Source: Vespa crabro (lineage: Eukaryota > Arthropoda > Insecta > Hymenoptera > Vespidae). Taken from it: 64,000 nucleotides of DNA. Shown here one piece after another: positions 1 to 13,597 of this stretch. The stretch spans positions 1,667,732 through 1,731,731 of the forward strand of contig NC_060962.1 in the NCBI RefSeq assembly GCF_910589235.1, given 5' to 3'. The position numbers were made by a program, and so were the translations under genes. How positions within the stretch are numbered: the stretch's first letter is position 1; each line of letters opens with the position of its first letter. The notes beneath the pieces are model-generated. The model was given only the letters and a program-made list of their open reading frames with translations, did not search any database and was not told the DNA's origin.

Positions 1-696
1 GCTAGTATCTACGGGAGGAGTTTTTTTTTCTTCTTTTTTCCTTTCTCTCTTTTCTTTTTCTTCTTATTAGGTATGTTTTCTTTTATTTTCTTTTTCCTTT
101 TTTTCTTTTTTTTAATCTTTTTTTCTCTTAAGGAATTATCACCAACGTCACATTGTGGTGGTGTTACATTGGCAATCGCTGTTGCGGAAAATCCACGCTC
201 GTTAAAACTTTTTATTGAGAAGTAGTCCCTTTTGTTTGAACCTATGTATCTTCGTCTGCATGCATGAAGATAATATAAATTTTTATTCAACGTGGCAAAT
301 AATTGGATTAACTTTAAGAAAATTTTCCGGTCAGTACTTGTGTACTGAATGAAGATAAATATTTCATTTCGGATTTTAACCGAACGAAAAAATGGAAAAT
401 TTTTAATTATCGTAACGACGATTTGTAAAGCCAACGAGTCAAAGTTCATTTAAATCGGGATTTAAAACGTACTTTAACGTTTTAAAATCTGAATCTCAAA
501 TGTTTTTTTAACGCCGGTTGGAAATCTGCAGAACAAAATCTTTTGAGACAAGACACGATTGTTTCGTTCAAATTCAAGCGTACAGATGTTCGCTATACTC
601 TACCTAGAGCATTATGGTATGCAGAGCGTGATATTAAGTTCCAACGCTTTCAAATCTCTTTAGCATGCTAAAGAAATTAAACCTTCTTGCTGCTTC

Positions 697-698
697 CT

Positions 699-747
<49 letters not shown>
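697..747. repeat. (TC)n microsatellite
   Basis: CT dinucleotide tract on the plus strand with one TTT interruption. Confidence 0.95.
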
Positions 748-752
<5 letters not shown>

Positions 753-1045
753 CTCTTTTTAAGAATAATTAAAAAGTTTCTTTGACGATCAATGGGAACA
801 TCGAGGAGAAGTAGCTTGGCGAGATCGTCAAGCAGTTACAACGTGATGTAAGTGCTTAAATCGAGGATAGCGAACAACAGAGAAGCATTGGGAATAAATC
901 TTCAGGGTGTAATTGATGTCTTGAATTCTTATTACTTGCCAGAGAAAGAGAGAATATATAAAGTGAGAAAAAGAGCAAAAGAAAAGAGATGAGTTTTACC
1001 TATAAACTAGTTGAAGCTTTCTCTCTCTTTCTCTCTTTAGTTTAT

Positions 1046-1200
1046 TCTTTCTCTAAACCTCTCCGTTTCTCTCTCCCCCTTCTCTCTATCATCTATTTTT
1101 TCTCTAACCCTCTCTGTTTCTCTCTCACCCCCTCTCTCTATCATCTATTTTTTCTCTAATCCTTTTTGTTTCTCTCTCTCTCTTTCTATCTCCCTTCTTT
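1046..1200. repeat. 51-52-bp pyrimidine-rich minisatellite, about three copies
   Basis: The motif beginning ctctaa recurs at 1051, 1102 and 1154. Each copy contains a gtttctctct block, and the first two continue with ctctctatcatctat. The third copy degenerates into plain (TC)n. Confidence 0.85.
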
Positions 1201-2837
1201 TCTTTTTTTCTCATGAACAAGGACAGTGATGTGCCGCCGTTGCGGTTGTAGCGTGATTAAGCGTGAGAAAAATCTGATGATGAATGGCGGAGCTTCGGTT
1301 ATAACTCAGAATTTATTCTACCGTTAAATCGTTCTTATTATTAGAACTTTTAATAATGAGTCCGTTTGGGTCGTGACTATTTAAACATTTATCATTTTAT
1401 CGCTTCTTCTATATAATTACCTTCGACTTCTTCCTTCATTTTCTCTGTCGACGTACTTTAATGAAACTGTTCCTTTACGATTTTTGTTTCACCACGTATT
1501 TCAAGTCCTTTCTTTCTTTCCTTTTTTGTTTAGATTATTCATAATTCTACAAGTTTTAATCGATAAAAATGTTATCAGTTTTATTAATGATCGATCATTT
1601 ATTTAATATAAATAAATGATATATGAATAATTTGAATTACTCGTTGCTTCGGAAAATTTGATACTCGTACTAGAAATTTTATTAATACGGTCAGTAATTA
1701 CATGTCATTATAGCAATTTTTTTGGTTATTGCAATTTTATGTGGAAAATGATTAGCGAAATGAATTTGATTTTTCATGTTTCGTAGTTGATGAAACAGAA
1801 AGACAGAGAGAAGCTAGGAATTATATTAAAAATGAACAAAAGAATGTACATATAGTTTGTGAAAAAACTTTTTTTATTAATAAAGAAGAAAAGCCATTAA
1901 AAAGCAAAGAGATATGCAGGCGAATGTTTGAAAGGAAATGTTAATTTTGAATAATAGTTATGACTTAAAATGTTACACCATCGGCATTTTACAAATTCCT
2001 TTGATGATATTGGTCGACTTGAAAAGCAATAAAATAATCGATATCACTTTCTCGACCGATTTTGTCTCTTTTCAAACAATACACTTTTCAGTGTCGACCT
2101 ATCGAAAACTTGAAGCACGAGTCAACCAGCGCAGCGTGAGAAATTTCATTTTACGATCATTCGCGTCAACAGCATGGAAGGATTGCTATGGTTGGTCGTT
2201 CATCGTCGTTCGGGGTTGTACAATTTTTGCTCGGACGTCGCGAATAAAATTTTCACTTTTCCCTGACCGGTCGCTCCTGTATCGACCACCACTTATCGTT
2301 CTTTCGTTGTATCATTTTTCTCGTTCACGAGTGAAGCGTTATTCAATCAAAAATTTGCTTGGACCAATCTTCTACTTCTAACGACAGTTTTAATTAAAAT
2401 CTCGTTTACGAGACGATATCAGGATTGAGGTTATACATGAAATCGTTTTTTTTCTTCTTTTCTTTTTCTTTTTTTTTTCTTTTTTTTTTTTTTTTTTTGA
2501 AGAAATACGTATCATCTTTACAATGTGTTCGACCAATGTGATTTTCGTATTCCCCTGACGTTGAATTTTTTCTTTTTTCTTTTTTGTTTTCTTTTTTTTC
2601 TTATTTTTTTTTCACCTATTCCAAAGAGAAATTCTTTCTGGAATATGAAGATGGAAAGCTTCATCTATTTATCTACCTATTATATCACTAAGATTTAGAG
2701 TTCTTCGCTTATGGACTCATGCAGTGTGTACACTCGTTAGTTTCTGGGAAATAGTGGAAAGTGTCGCTGGTGTAATATATACGTGCTCGTAAAAAGGCTC
2801 ACCTTTCTGTACGTTCGTCCAGTGAAATATGGAGACG

Positions 2838-2877
<40 letters not shown>

Positions 2878-2905
2878 TGTTGCCGTCGACGGTGGTGGTG
2901 GTGGT
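2838..2905. repeat. (CGT)n then (GGT)n trinucleotide tract
   Basis: An almost perfect CGT run to about 2878 is followed after a short spacer by a GGT run. The minus-strand reading gives poly-Asp or poly-Thr frames, which are repeat artefacts. Confidence 0.93.
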
Positions 2906-5900
2906 GATGTCGTTGCTGATATCTGCTGTGGTACATAGATTCTGTATTTTGATAGGAGCAAATGCAACGTAAATCTTTGTCACGCGTAAATATTATATAT
3001 ATGTAACATTTTCCTTGTAGGTAATCTCATATTTTCTTATATTTTCACGTTGAAATATTCGTTATAATTTTCTTTTTGTAACTTTTTTGTTTTGTTTACA
3101 ACGATGAAAGTTTCGTCTCAACGAACCGTACGTATCCTACTCTTGTTCTTTGATCTTCCTCAAGTGCGTAAGAGTGGAAAAAGGAGTCATGTCGGTGTTA
3201 AGAAAGAGAGTGCGGGGAAGAAGAGAATGCTGAATATCGAAGTAGAAACTTTTGTTTTTGAGTTTTGTCATTTTCTTTTCTATTTTTCTTTCACTGCGAT
3301 ACTCTTCCATTTTAGCCAGAGAAATTTCTTCCTCTTTGATTGCTCATGCATATATCTTTCCTTTATGTCCCTCTGCTTACTCGATACGTCGTTGTCCGTA
3401 TCGTTCCACGCCAATCCGCCAGAGAAAATGTCAAAAGGGCGAACATCGAAGAAAGAAAGACGTTGAAGTTGATGCGCGTTTGAAGTCAGAGGTTTTGTTG
3501 CGTCTGCGCGAAAGAGGGCAATACTCTTTCTCCTTTAGAAATAGTGCCACCTACACGAATTCCCTATCTTCCTCATTTTTCTCTCGTCGAATTGCCTCCC
3601 ACACGAAATGACGTAAAAACTCTGAACGGTACAATCGTAGCATTTCAAAAGGATACATTTTTATTTCTTCCACCATTTCTGTTCATCTTCTGACACTAAT
3701 CAAAACAAAACAAGTTGAATGAAAAACCGTCGTGGGATACCAACTGTTCTCTATATATGATTTCGTCATTTTCATATAACGACGTGATAACCAGATCGAG
3801 TCATATTTTTGATTTATGATTTTTATCTTTCGATGTATTTAATATATAGAGTTTATATAATGTATCCTGTATATAACTAAGCTTTATCAGCGTTTTTATA
3901 TTCCATTAGCGTAGATGTCCAATATTTTCATTCAATTTACGAAGACGTGCTACCGAAGAAGTTCTCAGGATAGAAAAATTTTACAGATCACCATTTATTA
4001 GAAAATGGTTGAGCAGCTTTTGGAAAGCTTCGTGGATTTTATAAAGAGTGATAGTTTAGTTTTTATAGAACTTCATTCTCCAATTCGTTAAAGGAAATCT
4101 TTTTACGGTGTACTGTTTCTTATGTTATCTCGTAATATATATAGCTTTCAGATAAAGAGAAAAATCAGTATAATGTGGTTGGAATAGAAAGAGAAAAATA
4201 GGTAGATCGAAATAAAATGAAACAAAAATAGAAATCGTATCGACTTTCGTTGGTCATTCTACGATTTCATTTTAGTGTGTCCATTATTGGAACAAAGCCG
4301 AGATATCTTAAACGATAAAACAAAAACAGGTGTGAAAAATTGTCGCGGAAACGTATAAGAAAGAAAATGAAATTTTGCCGCAAAAGACATAGACAGCTGT
4401 GCTTTAGTTGCTTCAGAACGTGATGACGTAATCAATCTTGTAACAGATGGAAGTTTACACGATCTTCTCTTTGAATCCGGTATTGCTCTGTTTTCATCTT
4501 GCAATCTTGTTCCTTCTGAATTGACAGTCCCACAAGGGAATACCCTTTTGGTATATACGATAACGTACATATTTACATCCTTCGAGTGTATTGCTTATAA
4601 TTAATTAACAAGAAATCATGACCTTCTCATTGCTTTTATTTGAGCAGGAAGCGATGCATTAATTCTCTAGATAGAACGTTGCTTTAAAAGCAAAGATAAT
4701 TCCTAAGGGATTTACTGAATCCATCGTTTTATTTTTTTACGTTATACCTGCGATTACATTTCATAATGTTTGTGTACACGTTATTACAGAAGCAGAGGAT
4801 CCTATTAAGAGGCTCTTAACTTATGCTTTCGTTAAAAGCCTTAGAAATAACGTCACTATTATAACGACGCGATTCACCGTCGTTGTAGGGGAAAAATGAA
4901 AGAAAAAGGGATAACCACGGGTATTCTGTTACAATGATGAAATGTCATTAGACGAAGATTTTTTTTTATATTATTTATTTAATTATATAAACAATAGGAT
5001 GAAAAATTTTAAATATATTTACCGAATGACGTGAAAAGCGTTAAAGAAAATCAACGAAAGGGAGGGTTCGTTCGTAGAGCGAAAACCAAAGAACAATTGC
5101 ATGGTTCTTCTGCGATCTTGTTTTACAAATGCAACCGGTAGGAAGAACTCAAGCGTGGAGTTTAAATTCGCTCGTCTCAGTAGGAATTACACAGCCATTC
5201 AAGTCCGCTTAAGTCGTCGTAGTCATTAATTTTATAGCGTACAAACACGACACTAGAGTGCGTTTGCGCCTTATTACCGAGCTCGACATAAACATTTGCA
5301 TTTTCTTAATGCTATCATGTTGGACCATTTGCTTTAAGAAATTTTCAAATTAGCTTGAACTTTCACCCTATAATGATCCTTTTTTTCTTTCGATTTCGAT
5401 CGAATCGACGAGTTAAATAAATAAAATTGAAAAAAAATATAGCATCTGATGAAGTTCAATAAAAATTATAAATTGAAATAACGTATTTAAAAAATATAAC
5501 GATACACACGTTTGTCATTAATCTAATGGCGTTTCTTTCACATTGTTTTCGTAGATTACATCAATTTTTTTCACCATTTTAATTTAATTTCTTTCTTGTC
5601 ATTCGTGAGAGCATTTTCGAACGTGTATTCGATGTAAATATCAAATATATGTATATATGTTCATAAACGTGGCATTAAAATCGCATCATAGTGACATTAA
5701 TTATAATTCCTTTCATACGGAAGCGCCGATATAAGCGCTGTAATACGCGCATTCGTTCATTAGACTTGGACCGTAAGCTGTACGACATTATGTTTTGTAA
5801 TAACCATATAAATCAAAGAAGTTCTAATTGATACATTTTTAATCTCTTTTCCAAACGTATAGGAATTAAGTAGAAGCAAAAAAATCTTCATTACGAAAGA

Positions 5901-8174
5901 AAGAAGTGAAAAAGGAAAGATATTTATGCGTGAAAAAGTCGACTATTCTAGATAAATCGCAATCTTTGTGTTTTCGCACATGTGCGTCTCTCCATTGTTC
6001 ACGGTATTTTCTCTTAAGGGTCATATAACACCATTGGAAATAGTTATCCTTAGGAACCTATTGGCTAATAAAACGAATAGATAAAAAACACATGGCCACC
6101 TTTGTCTGGGCTTAGGCATTCTTAGTAAAGTATCTGGATTTCGATAATATGTCAAGCCGGCCAATACATAAATAATAAAAGTAGAAGCTTAGACGTGTTA
6201 AGTCAAGGGTTGTCTGACGCCTAGCTTTGAAATATCCATTGACACCCTATAATCTACAAGAGTACTAGAACAAAGAGGCACACATCGAATGTTTAAACAT
6301 TCCAATGAACTATACCCGACTAATAATTCTTCCCCTTTCCATATTTCAAACTCCGCCCTTTACCAATCTCATTTCAGTTTTGCGTGGATAGTTCTAAAGA
6401 CGCCAAAAATGTAGTCAAGTTACATCTTTCAGACTTACAACATTTAAGCTCTCAAGCCTCCTTCAGAAGCAACCAGTACAACTAACTACACACCATATAT
6501 GAGACACACAAACAATTGTAACTCATTTAATCAAATGCACGGTGAGATTTACATAGCGCGCATCATTTAATATCCTGCATTTACTTCTCCATTTCTCAAG
6601 GGATTCTTGAAAAGAACGCGCGTTCTTCCATTAATTTGCGGGAACGCGGCGAACGGTATTTTGCTGACGGTCTACACCGGTATCCTAATCTAGTGCCGTC
6701 GCCCTTATTCATCGCGATCAGTGGGTCTATAGCTCGGACAACAAGGACGAGACGGGAGACATTTCCTCCGTGTGAATCGACTGTCATCGCTGGTCCGATA
6801 CGAGACGCGCATTTAAAAACGCTCTCGTCAACAATCAACATTTTGTAATTTAAATAATATATATCGGTACGATCGAAAGAAAAAGAAATTTCAAGTGAAT
6901 ATAATAAATGAGTTTTTCTTATAGACTTTTAATTATATCATTTCGTCTTTCTGTCTATTTATTTATCTCGTTAAAATTTGTTCGTTAAAAGAAGATATAA
7001 GGTTTAATACGTTCGTCAAATCTTTGACAAGGTTACAATCACCTTGGGATATATTTTATTCATATTCGAAGGTGTCGCAATTTTCGAGCGTGTTTATTGA
7101 ACTTGAAGGGCAGAAGGATAAGCGAACACGTAAACAGCATTCACCGATGATAGGCGACGTTGAGAACGGCTTTCCTCGAGCTTTTATCAGAAACAGACGG
7201 TATGTATCACAAACAGCGTCTCTCGAGGAGTCAAGGATATTCTCCAGAGAATAGTCTCGGAGAGAGATTGAGAATTTATCGGGAATATTCCACGAAAAAT
7301 AAATTCCCTGGAGTGCATGGACAATTTATTCTTCTGGCTTTCGGCCATATCTTCTCTAATATTCTACCCTGTTCCTGAGAGTGTCCGCGTATTCTCGCGC
7401 ACGCTCACCGTTCTCCTGGAATAGTAAATAATTTTAGAAGCCTGGCCATTCGAGAGAAGCTCGAGAGAACCAACCTCCTCCTTTTCCTCCTTTTCCTCTC
7501 CCCCTCTACCACAGTTCCCTCTCATCCACCTACGAAGATGGAAGATATAGCGGGAAAGAGTGCACGTTCGATTTCGCGCACGAACGATCGTTACCTACGT
7601 TGAGGTAAAATACGAAGACTTTCCTATCGTTTTGTATCCTTTTCCCTTTCGACCTGTAATTCTTTCTTTTTTTTCCTCTTCTCTTCTTATTTCGTTCACC
7701 TACGAAACGTGATTGGTCGAGAGAAAAAAAAGCATTGAGTTTTAGATACGAATAAACTAATAAAATAATATTTTTTAGTAGATCCTTTTAGTAAAATCGT
7801 TTCTCGTTAAAATTTCGAAAGATGATTCTCTTTAAGAAAAACGTTCCGAACGTTTTCGATAAATTTTCTCAATACTTTTGATCTCGATATGGAACAACGC
7901 TTTCGGTGACGTATGCACATAGATCAACGTTAGTAGCGAAATAAATCTCAAGTGCAACGCGGCAATCTCATGTTCCGCATACCACAGCGGCTCCACATAC
8001 TCATTCCTGGATCTGGACATTCTCGCGAATACTTTGCGCCTACTTCGTAAAGACTTCACCAAATTCCAAACTTGGTTTCTCTTCTAAGCGTTGCCAAACG
8101 AAATGTGTTGCCGCCCAACCAGGTTGAAATACTTTATCACATACCGTACGATACTTGAAGATGACGTATGTACA

Positions 8175-8240
8175 AAGATATATATATATATATATGTATA
8201 TGTATATATATTAATATATATATGTATATATATAATATGT
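8175..8240. repeat. (TA)n-rich tract with TATG variants
   Basis: Imperfect TA run on the plus strand. Confidence 0.88.
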
Positions 8241-8335
8241 GTCAGACATACGTAAAAGAAAGTCCTATTTTTATTTTCATACGTCTCTGGTTATCGTATT
8301 CGTCTTATTCTAACTCATTTTTCTTTTCTATAATT

Positions 8336-8400
8336 TTCTCTCTTTCTTTCTCTCTCTCTCTCTCTCTCTCTTTTTCTCCCCTTTTTCTCCTTCTTTTCCT
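8336..8400. repeat. (TC)n pyrimidine tract
   Basis: TC run with TTTC and TTTTTC interruptions. Confidence 0.93.
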
Positions 8401-8981
8401 TTCGAATATATAAAAGCTTTTTGAGAATCCAAAGGACAATGGAATTGGCCTGAAGAAATGAAGAAGATTGAATCTCAGTAATCGACATAGAGCTCACGGT
8501 TAGGTAAAAGTAACTGGAAAACCGGTGAAAGCACGTATACATATATACGTGTACCTTTATATCTACGTAGAAGCGCGTAAGAGAGAACGGATACAATGAA
8601 AGTTTCAATAAGCCTCTTGAATCCCATAGGAACGGTGCTACATGCTCGATGTTTCTGACCACGATCCAGGTAATTTTTCTTCCGCGACGGACAACGTTGT
8701 TTTCTCCAATTTAATTTTGAGTCGGTTGAAATCGTTGTGCCTGTAGGATGCAGTAGCCGATGAAAGTACATATCGAACGTAACTGTTTTTCGTCATTAAC
8801 ACTTACAGCGTTCGTTTCGGAGCCACGACATTTTTTATCATAAACATTGCGACGTTCTGTCACAGAATTTGACTCTGAAAATTTTCATAAGTTTGAAAGC
8901 ATTTCGCGTGGATAATGGGTTTGTTTTTTCTGAAATAAAAAAGAGTATTATGATTCCTTCTTATTACTTTCATATTATAAA

Positions 8982-8992
8982 ATACACACATA

Positions 8993-9026
<34 letters not shown>

Positions 9027-9100
9027 AATACATACATATATATATATATATACATACATATATATATAAATACATACATATATATATATATATATATTAT
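8982..9100. repeat. Compound (AT)n/(ATAC)n tract
   Basis: Alternating AT blocks separated by repeated aaatacatacat units, giving a higher-order period of several tens of bases. Confidence 0.9.
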
Positions 9101-10137
9101 ATGTAGTTTCTTTATATCGAAAGCAATCGAGAAACATCGTTAAAGTTTATATTTATAGCGGATACGTAGTGAAATATAAAACGTCTCGATTTCGAGGTCA
9201 CGCAACGAATTTCATATAATTCACGTTACCTTTACGCCATACAAATACGATCGACCTACAATTTGCAGCTTCCTTTTATTTCATGTATTATGAGCAAAGA
9301 AAGATCTTAAGAGCATTCTGAATCGACGAATCAATCAGTACGTTCTCGTTTTCAATGTGAAATAAATAAACAGGCCGTAATTATTTTAAAGAAAATCTCT
9401 TTCACCGGTATAGACCTAATAAAAGTTGTTATAGTTTCAAAAGAAGTGAGCAAACTCTTAATATATCCTTCAGGAATTTATATCTTTTGATTTCAATTAT
9501 CTTTTAGAAATTTTTATAGAACTCTCTAACGTATTATTAACGTTTGATTTACATGCATAATATAAAAATTTGTATTTCTTGTAGTTATTTTTTATCTTTT
9601 TAGTATAGGCATTTCCCCAAAGGATTAGTAGCGGTTAAAAATCAAGGTCACCCTTTGCAAATGAATTTCCGCAGTTTCCCAGCGAAATTGTGTGGATTCA
9701 CGCTGTGCATTTTAATCTCGACAACGATTATATACCCATCTCATGGACGAGTTAGATGAAATTTGTTAATATCCGAATTTAAATATGTGGCCTAATTATG
9801 TGTGAAAAATAAGGCAGGTAATAAGATGGTAGGATGAAGTCAACGTTACGCTTGGATGCCTCTTTAAAATAAGTTTCTCGGTAAAGCTATTAATTATATT
9901 TACTATACAAGTGATAGCAGTTTGATGATGTAAATATTCTACAGCTAAGCCAAGTACTTGTAATCTTTAGAGATATGAGTGAAAACTAAATTCAGAGAGA
10001 TATAGAGAGATCAACGAAATTTGTTATATATGTGAACGTTGTTGAAACGTTGAATGTTATAACGAAAATTCTATTAGACCTACTTACATCTTACATACGT
10101 TTAAGGAAAAACGTTATCTCTGTTCATAGATCTCGTC

Positions 10138-10245
10138 GTTTCTTTTTTCTTTTTTTCTTTCCTTCTTTTTTTCTTTCTTCTTTTTTTTTATCTTTTTATC
10201 TTTCTATCTTTTCCTTTTCTTTCTTGCTTCCTTCCTTCCTTTCAC
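10138..10245. repeat. T-rich/TTTC polypyrimidine tract
   Basis: About 100 nt of almost pure pyrimidine on the plus strand, ending in CTTC repeats. Confidence 0.85.
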
Positions 10246-11814
10246 AGATTATGCTGTAAGAATCGCAAGAGCTATGTCGCGAAGAAAACTCGACGAAATT
10301 TTTGATTTATCGTCCCATTGTCTTTCCGCTTACGCCCACGAACCTTTATTTCTACTATCTCGAAGAACTTGAGAATTGAGAAGGTAGTTAGCTTACATGC
10401 CGTCACGTTTTACGCGGGTGATACTTCACTTCGTTATTAAATTTTTATCTCATATTTAATTTTTGTATGGAAATTGAATTTGCTTTCTAACGATGATGAT
10501 AACGATAACGATGACGATGACGATACAAAGGAATGGTACGTAAATTATTTATATTTTTCAATTCCTTTCTCAGAGTAAAAATCTACATTTGGTTTGATTA
10601 TCTTAATACATGTATAAAAATAATAATAATATTTTATTGTCCTTTTAAAAGTAAATAAAACATTAACAATTTTTAATTGAAAAATCTATGACAATTTTTT
10701 TATTTATAATTTTAGCATCACTGACGTAAGATATAATAATTAGTAGGTATTACAATTATGATTAGATGTTATCAGAGTCGAATTGGTTAAAAAAGAGAAT
10801 GTTAAATTTCTTATGCCAAAAAAATGAGTTCATTTTTCCTTTTTTTCATTCTTCTCTATCCTCGGAACTTTCTTCCGCATTTAGTTAGAAAAGTTCATCT
10901 TGAACTCAGGGGGCCGATGCGTTATCGTCGAAATCAAGTGCTTGCTCCTGCACGCGTGCGCGCAACTTCCTCGTTACGGGATATTACGTCGTTGACGAAG
11001 CGACCTTTTGTTTTCGGTTCGTTCTCGAGGACCATGCAAACCAAGTTTCAGAATCTCGACGGCCTCATTTCTCTCCCTTTCTGTTCATCAGTGTAATCAG
11101 CCTGGCACATATGCGCGTCGTTCCATACACGAACACCATCATCGTCGCTATTCGTGAAGAATTTAGGAAGAAGAAACTAAAGAAAAATGAATTGAGTCAA
11201 CGTACGATCGATCATAATTGTGAATTTTTAATTAATGTGTATATGAGGATTTCTTTATATGTTTGTTTATTTTCTTGTAGGAGCGAGTGAGGGAAAAGAT
11301 AGCGAATTGATAGAGAGAAAGTGAGAGAGAGAGGAAAGAATGAGAAGGGAAGGAGAGAGAAGTGAGGAAGACGAAATAAACAAACGATAAGAGTTAAAGA
11401 ACGACGACGTCGACGAAGTGAAAGAAAGGGCAACAATCAAAAGTAGGCACGCGAATGTACGGTTGTCCGTTTCTTTTAAACGCCTTAATTTTATTGTCTA
11501 TATCTGTATATTTTTGTTTCTTATTGTTTCATTTGAACTCAATTTTCTTTTCAACCTTGTTGCGTCCGAGTGTGTAAGTAAAACGAAAAGATAATTATTT
11601 GTTAACTATCTTATAACACATAAGGATATTAATAAATAAAAATAATCGATTGAGAAATATCCAAGAACAGAAAATGATTATTGTTGTTTTCTCAGAAGTG
11701 ACGTAAGTTATTTATAGCAAATTTGTATTGTTACAACTAGCGTGATATACGAGTTGAAAGGGTTAATTAGGAGTTATTTAAGTCCGAATTTCTGCTTGAC
11801 AGAGCCCATCTTAT

Positions 11815-11837
11815 ACACACACACACACACACACACA

Positions 11838-11868
<31 letters not shown>
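11815..11868. repeat. Palindromic (AC)13(GT)14 microsatellite
   Basis: (AC)13 from 11815 to 11840 abuts (GT)14 from 11841 to 11868. The two halves are perfect reverse complements, so the tract is a 52-bp inverted repeat with no spacer. Confidence 0.97.
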
Positions 11869-11871
<3 letters not shown>

Positions 11872-11933
11872 ATATATATGTGTGTATATATATATGTGTG
11901 TGTTATATATATATGTGTGTGTATATATATATA

Positions 11934-11976
<43 letters not shown>
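11869..11976. repeat. Compound (TA)n/(TG)n tract
   Basis: Alternating TATATATATG and TGTGTG blocks continue directly from the palindromic AC/GT tract and end in a pure TG run. Confidence 0.93.
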
Positions 11977-11979
<3 letters not shown>

Positions 11980-13336
11980 AGAGAAAACCCTATCGAGACT
12001 CTATTTAAACAGAAATCAAACGAGTCGGCCTTCGACTTCGAGAAATTTGTTATCCAGCAGGCAGGTACACCTTTAGCCACTTTTCAACCTCGTTGATCAC
12101 AACGGACGACCTTGCAGCTGTCGCGCGTTCTGCTTTTCGACACTTTCGAATTTATACATCGACTCGTTCGTTGTCTCTCCTCTCTCGCGAGAATTTAAAA
12201 GGGTGGAACCAGATCCAGTCGAATTTAATACATACTTATTTTATATTTAACTATTTTAATAGTTAAGTATTTACTTACTTTGGTTTAGTGAAATAATTAA
12301 AAAATTTTGAATATTTTGTTATTCTAATACGAAATATTTATAAAATGTAAGAAAAAAATGTAAAACACACAAGTGATATAATTGTTTTTTCTAGTTAAAA
12401 CGATACGAAAATTATTTACTTAATTCGTAACTAATATAAATAATTTCAATGTCATTTAATTTTTTCTTTTGATTTTTTTCTAATTATTTTTATTTAAATA
12501 TTTTAATATGCACAGAAAAGTGTTTGGAATATCCTAAGCTGATAAATCAGATGATCTTAAAATTTTTGGAAATAATATTCGTCAGGAGACCGGATAAAGT
12601 TTTAGATGATTGGATCTAAAAAGTAACTTTTATTTAAGAAAAGTTTATTGACGTGAGTCTATGCGTTAGAAGTTTGATTAAGACCGAAGAGGAACTCGTA
12701 ATAGAAGTTAACGTTCGATCGGTGAAGTTCGAAGACTTTGGAAAGTTTTCTAGTATCTAAATCTGCCGGTGAAAGATCTTATCTAAGCGATAGTAACTAT
12801 CTCTGATGATATGGTTTACTATACGTACATACCACCATATGCGCCCGCATATATGCGCATTAATAGGTCTACATACATACATATATGCTTCAAATTCGTA
12901 TATTCGAGAAGAAGACAGAATTTTTTATGATAGGAATAGAGGAAAATCGTTCGAATTTAGACATACTTGGAAGATCTACATCGTGAACGTAATTTTTCAG
13001 ATTCACATAACTCGAATGTTCGAGTCATTGTTTTCGTTGGCTTTTGTACTAATGATCGTGATGCATCTTGTGTTAAAAGGAACAATTTATGGAAAATTCA
13101 TCTATTCGTACAACATTGCGGGTTCTCTTCTCGGTCATGGAAACTAATATAGTAGTCCTTTCAAGGATACGCGTTCTTTTCTGTAATTCGGTAATTAATA
13201 TTTCATTAGAGAAAAATTCAAGGTATATAGAAATTTGTCGAGTTGATCGAAGTACGGATATGTAGGACACGCGCATCCCGAATGCAAAACGTAACGTGCG
13301 AGCTCGTTGATCAATAAATGTGCGAACGCCTCGAGT

Positions 13337-13376
13337 TCTCTCTTTCTTTCTTTTTCTCTTTCTCGTCTTTTTCTCC

Positions 13377-13432
<56 letters not shown>

Positions 13433-13446
13433 CTTTCTCTCTCTTC
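13337..13446. repeat. (TC)n tract, about 110 bp
   Basis: TC run with regular TTTC interruptions. It generates spurious Ser/Leu and Arg/Glu open frames on both strands. Confidence 0.95.
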
Positions 13447-13520
13447 CACTTTTTTCTGGTTTTGCATCTATTCTTTTTTTCCTATTGTGAGAGCCTTTCC
13501 TCTCGAGCTTAATTAAAGAT

Positions 13521-13597
13521 GACAGAGAATCGATCGTAAATATTTTTGTCCTTTTATAAATTTTGTCCTTTTAAATATTTACGATCGATTCTCTGTC
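13521..13597. repeat. Perfect 25-bp inverted repeat (hairpin)
   Basis: The left arm 13521-13545 starts gacagagaatcg. The right arm 13573-13597 is its exact reverse complement, ending cgattctctgtc. The 27-nt spacer contains two direct copies of ttgtcctt. Such a 77-nt unit could be a small foldback (MITE-like) element or a pre-miRNA-sized hairpin; the sequence alone does not decide. No clear target-site duplication is visible next to it. Confidence 0.9.

Noticed and set aside
1938..2381. 147-codon plus-strand open frame
   Set aside because: No recognisable domain, no supporting promoter or splice context and no neighbour; possible by chance in a window of this size. I could not test conservation.
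3092..3611. Overlapping 124- and 119-codon plus frames
   Set aside because: Two different frames are open over the same stretch, and neither resembles a protein family or is bounded by clear splice sites.
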